64,000 nucleotides of DNA from Micropterix aruncella (GCA_944548615.1 OX155952.1:41170185-41234184); one strand, 5' to 3'; counted from the first letter of the stretch, positions 32,201 through 43,478 are shown. The notes: generated by a model not told the origin, from the letters alone. A program made the numbers and translations.

Positions 32201-35200
32201 GAGAAAGGTTTTGCAGTGAGATGTTTTTTGCCTTTAGAGCCAACCCGCACAAACTGTATTGGGGGTTTGGAGGATACTGTGGAACCCTTGTTGGCACGAG
32301 ACACTGAGAGGCTAAGTACCTCGCGAATAACAGCAAGGACTTAAGAGGATTAGACATAACATAGCGGACGTAATCACGTACATTCGTATAGGTAGGGTGG
32401 TTAGGTCCCTCTACGGAGAGGCTACCGGATGGGAGCTGAACTGTGAGTTGGGCTGACCTAAGAAACACAAGCAGGCCATCAGGCCCAAGCTGCGCCGAAC
32501 CATTAGCTGCATGGAACTATTAAGAAAACAGACAATGATGGCACAGCCAAGTGTCATTTCCCCGAGAGGTTACAGGCTGCAAACAACGAACATCGTAATA
32601 AAAGCCAAGACACAGAGCTGTATCAGTTATGCTGCGACAAAAAGTCGCATATACATATTCCGAACTCTCAGTCAAAGGTAAGTGACATGTCTCCTTGACT
32701 TGGCTAGGACTTGAAGTTAGAGAAGATCCGATCCGGCTCGCGAGCCAGTTTGCGGATTCCTGTTCTATACAAAAAAAATCGCATGGCTCTTCATTCTGAG
32801 TCACAACAATACTGAGAGGAAATGTTAAAGATAAAATAAGATTACTTCTGCGATACCTTGTATAAATTTTAATAATATGGAGTATTGAAAAAATCATTAG
32901 TCTAATCATAATGATTTGATAAAATGTACTTCTCACCTCTCGTTCGTTTGATACCTCGCAGCTCTCATTTGTATTGACAAGACAGCAGCAATTTAATTCT
33001 CCATTAGCTATTATAATATCATCCAAACATTTTGCTTCCCCAACATCCCACAGTTTTCCTTTTCCATCTCTGTAAAAAAGAATAGCAATTATTAGTTATA
33101 TTAGGCACTTACCTATGAAGTTGGCAGACTACAAAGGAAATTTAAGACAAATAAAATCTAAATATACATATTTAATTAAATTAAATCTTGCCCCTATAGC
33201 CTGTGATTCTCAATTATCACTAGGGCTTTTTTGTTTGGTGCAGGGACCCAAGGTTTAAAATGAAAAGTCCAAAAAAAATTTTATCAACCTTTATCTTTTA
33301 CTCGTGGTTAAATATTAAACTTATAATAATAACTGAAAATATTTTCAATGAGAACTTTAATTGTAAATCAGTATGATTTTTGAGCTTGCATCCTTTTTAC
33401 AAGTTGCGCAGTTCTGGGGCTAATTGTGTTGATCAGAGCTACATTACATTACATTACATTTTCGTTGTGTCCAATTGATGGCTAAAGACCGCTCTTGGAC
33501 TTGTCAAAACAATTGGGATAGGTAGTAAATTTCGTTACTACTCTTTACTGAACATACATAGGTAGTCAAGAATTAACTACTAGATTGTGAAACTATAAAT
33601 ATAAATAATCAAAATAGAAGCCTAATATTTAAAGTAGTTAGTAATATATCAATTGATTTCAGTCGACTTCTAAACTTGTTCTTTATTATGAACAAAGCGG
33701 AAAACCCTTGTTCGCATTGATTAGCTGTGAAGAAGAGCATAAGATATCGCAAGGCGAATCTCTGAATTGTAGGATATGATATTGCTTTTTTAAACCAGAA
33801 CTCTAGAACAAAAAAAAACTGATTAAAATGCATCCTTAGAGAGTGTATCATTTTGGAGTTCAATCAGCTCTTATTATTATTATTATTATTTATTTTGGAC
33901 TGATACGTCCAGATCAGATCTTGTAAAGCTAAACAATATTAAGAATATACTATAAACAATATTACTTAACAAGTTTTTAAGTACAAATCGAGTCTGTTTT
34001 TAAATTGATTGACAGAGATTGCACTAATCACTTCAAATGGTAGTTTATTTCACATCTCCACCACTCTATTTGGCAGAACGTTCTTAAGAGGATTAGACTT
34101 AAATTTTGTATGGTTGAGTTTTTTGTTGTGACCTCAAAGATTTGTGTTGATGTTGAATTTGTAAATATTCTTCAGTGCAGGTACATCGTAATAATGTGTT
34201 AGAATTGTATATGTCTCAATCAGGTCCCCTCTTTGTCTTCTTTATTTGAGTGTAGTAATTCCAAGTAATTTCAAGCGATCTTCATAGTTCCTATTCTTCA
34301 GGCCCACTGGTATTTTGGTTGCCTTTCGCTGAACCTTTTCCAGAATATCTACATCTTTGCAAAAGTAAAGGTTCCAGATCTGACAGCCATACTCAAGAAT
34401 AGGTCTCACTTATGCCTTGTAGATCTTGATAAAAACCTCTATTGACAGATGTTGCCTCTATTGTCTTCCTGGATTTCTTCTGCAATCACTTCAATAGCAG
34501 TACCAAAATGATTGCTCATCAGCTTATAAGTATCATTTGATTCGGTCTGTTTATATCCCAGCTGGGCGATTTTATATCCCCGTTGCTAAAAACTCGAAAC
34601 AAACCGAAACGTTATCGGCCGATTTTATAACAAACACATTTTAGTTCGCGCAATTATTACTAATAGCGATAGAGAATTGGCAACATTGCTTACTAAATTA
34701 AAGCGTGAAGTAACGCGCATGCGCGCATCTTGACCCTCACCGCGCATATCGTATCGTAATAAGTACGCTTGCATAATCACCCTTAATTCGTTTAGTAAGG
34801 TTAATCCCCATTAAACCTTACTCGTTCTCGAGGTCGAAATTACAAGACAAGAAGCGGTAAAACCAACAACGCACCATGCATTAAGAAGTGTGTCCCAAAT
34901 GTCAGGTCTCCATTATTATAATAATCAAATGATGCTATATATTTTTAAGAATACATGGGTTATGTTCATACAGTTCATACATTCATACACAAGAATACAG
35001 TACATATGTTACTTTTAACATAATCGCCATTCAGTTGTATGCACTTTTCAAGGCCTACTGGGAGTTTGTGTATGACAGCCTCATAGAAACTTGCCGCCTT
35101 ATCCTTTTCCAGGTATTGCGTGACTTATTTTTTCAGTTTTTCATCTGTCTTCATCCGTTTTCCTCCCAAATGCTTCTTTAAGCTCAAAAACAAGTAGTAA

Positions 35201-38200
35201 GACGGGGCAAGGTTTGGGCTGTAGGAGGGATGGGAGATCACGTCCCACCCAAACTGGCCCAAAAGGGCTTTTGTGTCGCAGGCAACGAGGGGCGATATTG
35301 TCATGAAGGAGACAAACCCCCTTCAAAGTCTCACAATATGAATCTGCATTGATGGTTGTCCCAGTTTGCATAAACTCAACCAGAAGAACCCCTTCCTGCC
35401 CAAACAACAGTAGCCATGATTTTTCGAGGAGACTGCATCACTTTAGTGATGTGGCGATAGCCGACGTAGGAGCGTCCATCCTAGATGTATGTCAGACGCA
35501 AACTAAACATCTGACCGAGTCGGGCCATCTCTCTTTGGAAAGGTGGGGAGCTATGATATACAAGTGTTACCAACTTCGGGAAAATACATTTCTTTTAGGC
35601 GCTAGGAGCATGAAGACCTTACTTTTCGAACACGCTTAGTACTTTGTGGTGTTTGTCCATATACACTATTGATATTGCAGACCGTGTCTTTTATGTTACT
35701 GCCACGACGGAATTTGAACTCGAACTCGAAAATAATGCAAACTTTCGACTGTTTCAATAACAACAGAAAGACAACAGTAAAACAATTGAATAGGCGATTT
35801 TGAAAAAGGAAGAACTTTTAGTTAAAATTTATATGATTTTGGAATTCCAACTAAAACTGGTTATATATGTATGTTCAAAATGGCCAATGTGAATAAGAGC
35901 AATTGCATAGGTAGTAGTAGTAGTAGTAGTAGATGGAGTGGGGGGCTTGTTTCCAGCCCTTGATGTCACCTAGATCTGTAAGGTCTTTTGTAACTACCCA
36001 CTGTGTGATTAGGTCAGTGGTCAGCTAGTAGCCCGGTACTTCTTACCAGTCCAAGTAGGTCACTGACCTTCAAGTTGGGCAGATCGCTGGGTTCGAGAAA
36101 GGCTCGTCCCAGTATACTGTGTCTTTTGGCGGCGAACCCTGGACAGCGACCAGCAATGTGTATGCTGTCTTCAGGTTCCTCGCCACATATTCGGCAATCC
36201 TTGCTCTCAGTCAAACCAAGGTTGAATAGATGAGCTCTAAGGGTCGTGTGTCCGGTGAGGAGACCGATAGTGGTTCTAAGGTTCTTCTTGCTCATGTCAA
36301 GTAGGGCCTTGGTTTTCTTCTGTAGTGGTTGCTCCATCGTGGCTTTTGCCTGGCGACATCCCTGAGTCTGTTTCCAGGAAGCCCGATGTTCCTGCTCCAA
36401 GCAGTCCCTGATGATTTTCTTACCTGTAGCGAAGGGGACCCCTACAGCTGGCTCCACTGGGCAATCCAGTGTGCCCAGTTTTGCCAGTCTGTCGGCCTCT
36501 TCGTTTCCGGGTATGCCTTGGTGACCCGGTATCCATATTAGGGTGATTTTGTTGGATTTTCCCAATTTGTTGAGCTCCTGCATGCAGTCCCAGACCACAG
36601 AAGATTCTGTGGTGGCTTTAGCCAGAGCGTCCAGTGCTGCTCTGCTGTCAGAGCAGATGAGGATTTGTCTGTTTTATTGCATAGGTAAGGACCTAATAAT
36701 TATAGAAATTGCTTCCTCTCTGCTAAAGATCGCTTATAATGTGCCCTGTCATATTGAAGAGAACCCAATATCAGGATTGGTATCAAACAGCTGAAAGATA
36801 CTAACTTACTGACTGATACCACATTCCGTCCGCGGTCGATAATCGCCACATCCGAGACTGCCATGGAGTGGCCTTTCAAAGTCACAGGGCAGACTCCCGT
36901 GCTCGCAGACCAGATCCTCAGAGTGGTATCAGCGCCCGCCGATAACACCACAATTCCAGAGGGAAAGAATTTGGATTTATATGCAGGTCCCGCATGACCT
37001 TCTAGTATGTGAAGAACTTCAGCTGAAACAAAAAAAAAATACTAAATTCCTTAGCCCGGGATTAGTCGTATGCGGACTCGTCTTCTTCTCTTTCTTTTGG
37101 TGCTATTTCCACTATCGAACACTGGCTATCATATTTGCTATTACAACTTTATTGTTCGCGGCTCGAAACAAGGATGTGGAAGATTTCTAAAAGGATTCCC
37201 AAAGATTATAGAGGCAAGATGTTCTTCTTCGTCCTGGACCTCTTTTTCCGGCTGATTCGCCTTGAATTATTAGAGGCATAATGTTGTATCTTTCGGGTAG
37301 TCTCATGACATGAGTGAAGTATTCGAATTTACGGATCTTTATGGTCCTAGATATTTCCATGTTCTTGCTCAAACGCTTTAACACATCTGTCAAGCCTGAC
37401 TCTGTCAAGCCAGCTCATAAGGAGTAACCTCTAATAAACCCTCATTTCAAAGGCATCTAGTTTCTTAATAGCATGTGTGTAAGTGTCCCGCTTTCCATCA
37501 ATAAATAAAATACAAACGGAGCTGCCATGGAAATCAGTGACCGAAGTCGGGCCCATCATATACTATTATTACACTTCTGGGGGGTGAACAGTGGATTCCG
37601 GACCAACGACCGGCTGTGGTAGGTTTAGGACAGCTGTCTTGCCACATGTGAGAATTCACCTTACCACCCATTCAGTCCCCCTTCGAAGCCATAGAATTTG
37701 AGATGCGGAAATTGCGGTTTTAGATAATTTTTCTAGGAAGGAGTTGATTATTTTCCTGGAGACCAAGATTTTTAAAAAGGTGAAACAGATTTAGCGGGCA
37801 GGCCACGAGCGTCAACTTCCACCGCGTGAAGGTGAAGAGTGAGGCCATTCTGGGTGTCGGCATATTGTGGTATTTATTTAATTTGTACTCGTGGTCTTTT
37901 AGGATATTTGATTCCCATGGAACAGTTAATTCTACGATAAGGGCCATCTTCCGGGATAGAGCAAAGAGTTATATCTGGATGCAGGGCTGTGCATCCGAGA
38001 CTTTCAGGGAATTTATACTGCTTAGAGACCGAATCGACCTCCAGAATCCAATCTGAAGCTTTCTCGATTATTGAGAAAGGTTTTGTAGTGAAATGGTTTT
38101 TGCCTATAGAGCCATCCCGCACAAACTGTATTGGGGGTTTGGAGGATACTGTCAAACCCTTGTTGGCACGAGCCACCGAGAGGCTAATTACCTCGCGGAT

Positions 38201-40603
38201 ACTTTGTCGTGTGTGTCGTGAATACTTTGTCGCAAGGACTTTGTTGTGGCGGTAAGTGTACCGTCCTTGATCTAAGGCCGCCTTGCAGCCAGCTAGAATA
38301 TGTCTAGCTGTGCAAGGGATATTGCTAAGGGGACATAAACTATCCTCGGCATAACAATATTGCAAATACGTAGCATCTTAGAAGTCTGATTTTCAGGTGT
38401 AGGTTATCTCTTCCATAAAACAGTATTTTATCCTGAAGAATGCACTTATGGATTTTTCAATTTGGATTTTCATCTCCTTGGTCATATCCCAGTTGTCGTT
38501 GAAATTGCAGCCAAGGTAAATAATGTTATCGGTCTTCTCCAGTCGAATTTAGACAGCTGTAACTGTAGACACAGTAAACAGAGTTACAACAGTAACACTC
38601 TCAAGCGGCAGGGCGATGCTGGGATAGGGTGCGAGAGAAGTGAGCAGAGAGATATGCCTCGGCGAACGCCTTTGGTTGGGGTTATGCGCGGGTGGAGGTT
38701 TACAAAATGGCAACAGAGTAGCGGCCATATGGCGGCCATATATGAGCCAATGGGACTCACGACGTCGCTCGCTTTGATTCAGCCAATCGACTGTGCACTC
38801 CGACAGTAAACCGAAAGAGTCTGGAAACGGCTTTGTTTCCTAAGCAGCAGGGGTGGATGTTAAACTGTCGTCTTCCACTCTTGAAATGGGCATTTGGCTA
38901 CCTGATCCTGAGTTCGGAGTCGGGCAAAAGATGCCATGGTCCGCGATAGAGTCAAACTGAATCACCACTGAACATACGGCAGGTAGAAGACCGCGCAAGC
39001 GACCTCCAAACCATAACCAGTCGGGAGGACGGAGGTATCCTGATGGTTAAATCCAGACGGGGAGATCCTGCCAAAACTGGTAGTCAAAATGGCCTGCTGG
39101 ATTACCTTTCCAGTGCCTCACCGTGAGGTGTTGGCCTCTGACGGGCATGTTGGCTTTGTTGGATGGTAGGTTTGTACCCGTCCTTAAGTCTTCTACGTTC
39201 AACTTGCAAGTGACAAAATGATCATTATCATTAAAACTTCCTGGGGTGATAGGTTCACCCGTTGTAGTCGACACCTCCAAATGTAGATGTGTTTAAGCGC
39301 ATTTCACAAACTTGTTCTTTCTGGTGTTCACCTTCAACCTTAGGGACTACATTAGGGATCAATCGATCGATCATCGATTGATTGCATCGATCGACGCTAA
39401 AATGAATCAGTCGACGTCGATCGTCAGTTGTTACAATGCTAATCGATCGTGGTTGTGTGACATCATAATTGACCAATATTGCCTAGAATTGAGCAATTTC
39501 AGTTGCCCTTGTAAAGGCACTTTAAACACTTCTTTAAATGCCTACCAATAAACAAGGTTACTATGACATTAAGGGTAACTTTCAGTTTTTGGAGCTACTT
39601 TAACACAGCACCAAAAGACAGCTTAAACGTGTGCGGAGCGAGCTCGCATGACCTTGTGTAGCGGGAGGGGAGTGCAAGGAGTGAGTTGCGTTAAAAATTG
39701 ATTGTCTAAATTTTTTTTTATTGAATTTCCCGTAGAAGACTTCGGTCGGTGAATTCTATGGCAGCTCCTTTTATATTTTATTTATTGACATACGTTGTAT
39801 TTTAATGCCTCTCAAAGAAACCCCACACCGGTAACTTTGACAATTTAAAAAAATATAAATATAAAATTGTAGGGGCTAGTGGAGCTTGTTATTAATAGTA
39901 TGAATTTAACAGCCAAAGGACACATACTTCTATATGAGCAAAATATATTTTTAAAAAATGATGTTTAAAAAAGTAACCACTAAAAAACTATCAATACCAT
40001 GTGCAAAGTAGCCCCGTTTCATGGTATATCTCACTGTCGAGAGAAGTTAAAATATCAACAATGTAGAAAAGTAGTAATACTAATACCCAATATTTAGTTT
40101 TAGCTTTCCATGTGAATATTGAAGTTTTATGAAGAAAATACGATAGCAGTTACCTGTTCTACTATCCCATACAATCAATCGATCGGCACTGCAAGACGAT
40201 ACGACCAATGCATTCTCCGCCACGGAAACAGAATGGATCCCTTTGTTGTGCACTTTATAGGTTTTCATCGGATTGACAAAAACCACTATCAATCCGCTCT
40301 CGTCGTGTTTGACCGTTAGCCCACTGGTCGTATGATTGACGACTTGAAATCCTTCGCAGCCTGAAATTTTCACTTTTGTATCGCTCGCATCCGATTTCAG
40401 CTTGCCTTCAACGCTCAATTCGTTGAGATATTTGGCGGAAATCCATGCTACACCACCATCCGATCTGAAAAATAAATTACAACGATATGACACCAGTAAA
40501 TCCGTTGAGGAGTTAGAATAGTTCAAAAATGAGACTTTTTGATTTCTTACCGCAAAACTTCCGACCAATCGCTTTGAATATTCAAAACAGGATATTTTTT
40601 CAT
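29286..40603 (-). CDS. PAAF1: Proteasomal ATPase-associated factor 1 (WD-repeat protein)
   Basis: Six minus-strand exons join in frame: 40603-40551, 40464-40154, 37022-36806, 33069-32937, 29821-29657 and 29585-29286 (stop TGA). They give 392 aa, the usual length of animal PAAF1. Family landmarks in order are: NIQSDWSEVLR near the N-terminus; S..CSADRLIVWDSRTG; LEGHAGPAYKSKFFPSG; VVLSAGADTTLRIWSA; DRGRNVVSVSKDGKGKLWD; SNERE; LLVAGAEDGSVY; and, at the end, LTGSDCDPIRDI with CRDSAIRKYDI. These form a WD40 propeller. PAAF1 binds proteasomal ATPases and limits 26S assembly in mammals (family knowledge). The donor of exon 3 is GTTAGT, not the nearby GTAAGT, because only that choice restores SKDGKGKLWD. 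Introns 2, 3 and 4 are 3-4 kb and packed with transposon fragments. Confidence 0.93.
30240..30696. repeat. Direct duplication of about 187 bp
   Basis: 30240-30426 and 30511-30696 are nearly identical (GGAGCTTCAGTCCAACATAC ... GATACGAAATTAACACACAT) and lie 271 bp apart, in PAAF1 intron 4. The 84-bp spacer includes TAGGGGGGGAGCCATG. On the minus strand the spacer reads SEELVSENMEGLHDKGTKKR up to a GTAAGT, which might be a relic exon. Their origin as an LTR-like pair or a segmental duplication is open. Confidence 0.65.
30700..31200. other. Unclassified intronic sequence with short internal repeats
   Basis: GGACAGTTA(C/T)CGCG followed by (C/A)TACACATC or GACTGCTC occurs several times at 30770-30870. 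A 124-153 residue frame crosses the region, but its residues follow the repeat and no domain is visible. Confidence 0.4.
31202..31574. mobile_element. MITE with TATATACAGG ends and a central hairpin
   Basis: The inverted ends are TATATACAGGATGAGTTTTA (left) and the complement of TATATACAGGTGAGTTTTAA (right), enclosing about 370 bp. The centre is a strong hairpin at 31378-31414. A second copy of the left half lies at 41505-41580, where it is cut by the pogo element. The ends suggest a Tc1/mariner-like or related MITE. Confidence 0.65.
31378..31414. repeat. Perfect 16-bp stem hairpin
   Basis: TAAAATATCGCTAATA, loop TTGTT, then the exact complement. Weaker pairing extends outward (GCGCTG...CAGCGC). 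The fold could produce a miRNA- or siRNA-like RNA if transcribed within the PAAF1 intron. Confidence 0.6.
31620..32345 (-). pseudogene. LINE with restriction-like endonuclease, C-terminal end, copy B
   Basis: The minus strand carries VRVGSKGKKHLTAKPFSII, MEVDSVSKQYKFPESLGC, LRPDITLYSLSRKM and VLIVELT, and then a frameshift. The rest (VEVGARGLPAKSLFHLFKDL) is in another frame. It ends with the same 3' terminus as copy A. It lies in PAAF1 intron 4 in sense orientation to the gene. Confidence 0.6.
32398..32512. repeat. Dispersed repeat shared with 28919-29015
   Basis: See the shared blocks listed for 28919-29015. It is located in PAAF1 intron 4. Confidence 0.5.
33609..33863 (-). pseudogene. hAT transposase dimerisation-domain fragment
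   Basis: The minus-strand frame contains EFWFKKAISYPTIQRFALRY and FFTANQCEQGFSALFIIKNK, followed by FRSRL. This fits the hAT C-terminal pattern (FW......P.L...A...L......CE.GFSAL..IK.K.R.RL) of ZBED/SCAND3-like transposases. Only about 80 residues survive, in PAAF1 intron 3. Confidence 0.65.
33869..34470 (-). pseudogene. LINE C-terminal fragment with (AAT)n tail
   Basis: The minus strand reads [44 protein letters not shown] and then FK..PLKNVLPNRVVEMWNKLP. These are the motifs after the reverse transcriptase in CR1/RTE-X-like LINEs (NRVVE.WN.LP..V). The tail is (AAT)n at 33869-33889. The same family is present at 55575-55996 and 56530-57115 on the plus strand. One in-frame stop and several changes make it a pseudogene. 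Confidence 0.7.
34471..34985. other. Intronic sequence, nothing recognised
   Basis: PAAF1 intron 3. No recognisable feature. Confidence 0.4.
34990..35440 (-). pseudogene. mariner transposase C-terminal fragment
   Basis: The minus strand reads SPRKIMATVVW, then GQEGVLLVEFMQTGTTINAD, SYCETL and, after a gap, LLHDNIAPR. Near the end there is YLEKDKAASFYEAVIHKLP and LNGDYV, the typical mariner C-terminus. The catalytic HDNA..H region has decayed to HDNIAPR. There are several frame breaks. It lies in PAAF1 intron 3. Confidence 0.75.
35829..36720. repeat. Dispersed repeat family A, copy 3, split by a LINE
   Basis: TGGAATTCCAACTAAAACT, GGCCAATGTGAATAAGAGCA and ATTGCATAGG lie left of the LINE. ATTGCATAGGTAAGGACCTA lies right of it. 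Together they align with 1-110 and 21222-21330. Confidence 0.55.
35914..36675 (-). mobile_element. 5'-truncated LINE with RNase H end, copy 2
   Basis: It is bounded by a perfect 12-bp target duplication, ATTGCATAGGTA (35902-35913 and 36676-36687). The minus-strand frame includes ICSDSRAALDAL-type RNase H sequence near 36650, then IWIPGHQGIPGNEEADRLAK and CRICGEEPEDSIHIAGRCP. The tail is (TAC)n. It closely resembles 25024-25632 but extends about 150 bp further 5'. The RNase H His motif and the C-terminal Cys/His motif are intact, while the reverse transcriptase is missing. Confidence 0.88.
37060..37420 (-). pseudogene. LINE reverse transcriptase tail fragment
   Basis: The minus-strand frame has RKFEYFTHVMRLPERYNIMP, LIIQGESAGKRGPGRRR and LYNLW. 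This matches the (L).HV.R...Y..L..IIQGK..GKRG.GRR..SWL.NLR.W motif of insect endonuclease/reverse transcriptase LINEs. It is adjacent to PAAF1 exon 3. Confidence 0.6.
37505..38370 (-). pseudogene. LINE with restriction-like endonuclease, C-terminal end, copy C (longest)
   Basis: This is the longest of the copies. Upstream of the nuclease it has CPLSNIPCTARHILAGCKAA followed by LDQGRYTYRHNKVL. That is a C-x6-C-x3-H-x3-C motif like the zinc site before the restriction-like endonuclease of R2/R4-type LINEs. It continues through VDSVSKQYKFPESLGCTAL and HPDITL (the conserved Arg of RPD is His here), then frameshifts. The 3' end is as in copies A and B. It lies in PAAF1 intron 2. Confidence 0.65.
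38371..38869. other. Unclassified intronic sequence
   Basis: PAAF1 intron 2. GC-richer around 38600-38810 (GGCAGGGCGATGCTGGG, GCGGCCATATGGCGGCC). No domain was found. Confidence 0.35.
38870..39290. repeat. Unclassified dispersed repeat, family B, copy 1
   Basis: It shares an ordered series of blocks with 57950-58540: GATGCCATGGTCCGCGATAG, GAGGTGTTGGCCTCTGACGGG, CCTTAAGTCTTCTACGTTCA and GTTGTAGTCGACACC. The copies are diverged, same-strand, and without a surviving open frame. Confidence 0.6.
39291..39740. other. Intronic sequence with an ATCGAT cluster
   Basis: Positions 39358-39455 contain at least six overlapping ATCGAT/CGATCG tetramer palindromes. Otherwise unremarkable. Confidence 0.4.
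39741..39786 (+). repeat. Solo 3' end of the restriction-like endonuclease LINE, copy E
   Basis: GGTCGGTGAATTCTATGGCA and GCTCCTTTTATATTTTATTT match the terminal 45 bp of copies A-D. Confidence 0.6.
39787..40153. other. Intronic sequence, nothing recognised
   Basis: PAAF1 intron 2, next to exon 2. Confidence 0.45.
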
Positions 40604-41504
40604 ATTTTGACTGCGAGGGGAGTCTACTTTTCAAAATATTGAGAAAATAAAAAAGAATGACGAGCCAACAATTGAATTTGCGCCGCTAACAGCCAAATTT
40701 GACATTTCATAACAGTGTAGCCAGTTAATAAATTTAGCATAAAACGCACAGAAATAAACATGGAAAAATACTTATGGAACAGCAAAGCTAAAGGCTGTAC
40801 CATTGATTTTATAGTGTAAATAAAATCAATGGCTGTACTAACAAATAACATTTTTTTTTGTAAATCGATAATGATGGTGTATGTAGCATCAACTGTCATT
40901 ATTGATAATTGATTGATTGGCATCAATAATGGTTGTTAACCAGATTTGAAAATAAACTGCCAAATGCACACAAAAACCCCTTTTGATATGATATCACAAT
41001 TATATTATTATTAGCTGAGCATGTTCACCTATTTTGTGGTGCTTGATATCGCCGCCAATGTCTCAACGCACCATCTATTCACAGTGTTGGATTTGTCACT
41101 ATGAGACATATAAGTAGTAGTAAAGAACTATTTGCTTGAGCAACGTAACAGGCATTGAAAACTCCCATAAACTCTCGCGAGGCAAGACTCGGCGAGGTTG
41201 AGGTGCGACGGAAGTTAGCAGACAATTACGTATAACAAACGCCCGTGGTTGTTATTACGCGGGTGGGGGGTAGTCATATTTCTTGAACGTTTGAATATCT
41301 GTGTCGTTCGACGGCGGAGTCGAGTGGCGGTGGGGCGGTCGTATGTCGACGCTTGCGGGCTTCTGCTCTACGTATTTCGCTCAGTGGCACGGACGATGCC
41401 TGTGGTACAATGCTACTAATCGTAATACGATTTCTTGTAACCCTTAGGACTCGTGACATCGCTGGATTCGATTTCATTTTTTTTCTAAGAGAAGCAACTG
41501 TCTG
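40604..41504. other. PAAF1 upstream region
   Basis: Presumed PAAF1 promoter side. No clear core promoter motif was found. A proline/arginine-rich chance frame at 41274-41477 (minus) lies in a GC-richer patch and shows no domain. Confidence 0.4.
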
Positions 41505-41580
41505 GTATACAGAATGAGATTAAATTGACCGGCATCCCTGAAGTGGGTGAATAAGTACGATCAAATAAGCAACTTTTGTA
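41505..41580. mobile_element. Left half of a TATACAGR MITE, cut by pogo
   Basis: GTATACAGAATGAGATTAAA, TTGACCGGCATCCCTGAAG and GGGTGAATAAGTAC align with the left part of the MITE at 31202. The alignment stops at the TA where the pogo element begins. Confidence 0.6.
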
Positions 41581-41775
41581 CAGTCGAAGACCCATACTTG
41601 GGACGGTAATCTTACATGGGACGTTTTGAATCGTTTTAGTTATCGATTTTTCCCAACCCTATTATCGTGTATTGTCTATGGTATATATATTGTTATGATT
41701 TGTTATGATCATAAGCACCCTGGCAACACTCAATCTGTCAGTTAGTGATATCTGTTCAAAGGATTTTCGCCGTTG

Positions 41776-41787
41776 AAGTTTCTTTAC
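41776..41787. repeat. Target-site duplication of the I-type LINE (left copy)
   Basis: AAGTTTCTTTAC. The right copy is at 47695-47706. A preceding G is also shared. Confidence 0.85.
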
Positions 41788-42066
41788 GACTCTCGATTTA
41801 GGAACTAACGGGGCAGGGTGTGTTTGTTGTGCTCTGTGAATCCTTGTTTCCTCTCGTTTTTTGTTGTTTTGTCTGTGTTGTCCAGGTCATCCTTCAGTGG
41901 TTTGGCGGGGATCGTTCACGGAAACTGTAAGTTTGTCGTCATTTTTGTTTATACTCCCGGATTAAATAGCGTGTCTCGTCAGCCATTCCTGCGGGTAGCA
42001 TCTTCAAACTTTTTTTTTTTTTTTTTTCAAAATTATCTGGATGTACCCTCCTTAGATTGCCTGTGA

Positions 42067-43478
42067 ATGGAACGGAGACAGGGGGGGTCGACGGGGGCAC
42101 GCCCGTCGACTCCGACAAGCCCTATTTGTGCAATATCGGAACATGAGATGGACTCGCGGGCACCGTTGGGAATGACTGTCGAGGTTAGGTCTGACGTGGC
42201 TGCGGGAGAAGCCATCGAAACCAGGCAAATAGCTGCCGAGAATATTTACAAGGAGGACTCGCCCGGACGCCCGGGCCCTTCATAGTTTATATTCAATTTT
42301 GCCCAGAGAATTCCAACAATTCGGAGAGTACAAATCCGAATTTGTCTATCTACCCGCTTACTGTCGGGAAACTGATTGAAGCAAATAAAGTTAAAGACGT
42401 CAAAACAATTAAAAAGACGGGAAGAAACCGCGTCGAGGTGGCCTTGAGAACTGCGAGAGCTGCCAATAACCTTACTAAAGCTAACTTCTTAAGAGTAAAA
42501 AATTACAAAGCCTTCATCCCTTCCTTCGCCACGGTCAGATTGGGGTTGGTAAGGGGACTGGACACGGATATACCTGATGAGGAGATAGTCTCTGCATTAA
42601 ACGCCTCCAATCCTTTCGTAGTCAAGCGGATCCGCCGCCTTAATTACCGGTCTTCGGACGATTCAGGCAACGTGGTTTATAAACCTTCTCGAACGGTTGT
42701 TCTCACATTTGAGGGACAAAAGCTCCCGGAAAAAGTCCTAATATACTACAATAGCCTCCCAGTAGAGATTTACTCCCTTCCAGTTGCTCTCTGTACAGCT
42801 TGCTGTCGGTACGGTCACCTAAAAAAGACCTGCCGATCTAAAACTCCCAGGTGCTTTCGTTGCGGAGAGGCCCATGCGGGGGAGAGTTGCAAGGCATCTC
42901 TCTCCTTCTGCGTTAACTGTCGCAACGATTCACACACAGCTACGGACCAAAAATGCCCCGAATATAGCCGTCAAAAGGCAATAAAAAACATCATGGCAAA
43001 AGAAGGCATATCATTTAATGATGCTCTCTCGAGAGTACCTAAGACAACATCTGCCTCATATGCATCTATTGCAGCAACTACCCCACAAACTCAACCTTTT
43101 ACCTTTAATTCCCCACTCTCCCCAATGAGACCAAGAATTATCGTCTCGGATCCTATCCGTTCAGGTAAAAATAAAGGCGTAGGGAAGAAACGGAAGTTGC
43201 AGAGCCCTCCCCCGCCTCGCTCCCCTGTTCACGACAAATCAAACGAACTACGATGGGACTACTTCCCATATAAATCCGTTAACGGCTGTGGTCTTAATGG
43301 AGATCCTAAAACTACTCTGGATCAGATAGCAGCCCTCTTACAGGTGCTTATGGCCCAACACAACACCAATTCTGGAGCCTCGGCTTCCAGCGACACCTCC
43401 TCAATGATAACTGTTACTGACCTTCAATTATCAGACACGTTGGATGGCGGATCGGGATCTGCCTTCAGACCAACGTAA
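42067..43478 (+). CDS. LINE ORF1, Gag-like zinc-knuckle protein
   Basis: The main open part is 42342-43478 (about 378 codons), but it has no ATG at its 5' end. The frame extends upstream (FIVYIQFCPENSNNSEST), and a one-base shift in the C run at 42273-42275 would link it to an ATG at 42067 (MERRQGG...DSPGRPGP). The conserved Gag region is LTVGKLIEANKVKDVKTIK, KTGRNRVEV and TARAANNL. Three CCHC knuckles follow: CTACCRYGHLKKTC, CFRCGEAHAGESC and CVNCRNDSHTATDQKC. The Ser/Pro-rich C-terminus lacks features. The product would bind the LINE RNA and help form the RNP (family knowledge). It precedes ORF2 by about 140 bp. Confidence 0.85.

Noticed and set aside
36804..36809. GTAAGT as the PAAF1 exon 3 donor
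   Set aside because: It breaks the conserved SKDG.GKLWD junction. GTTAGT four bases downstream restores it.
41274..41477. Arg/Pro-rich 67-codon minus-strand frame upstream of PAAF1
   Set aside because: No domain, driven by local GC content, and no supporting splice sites.
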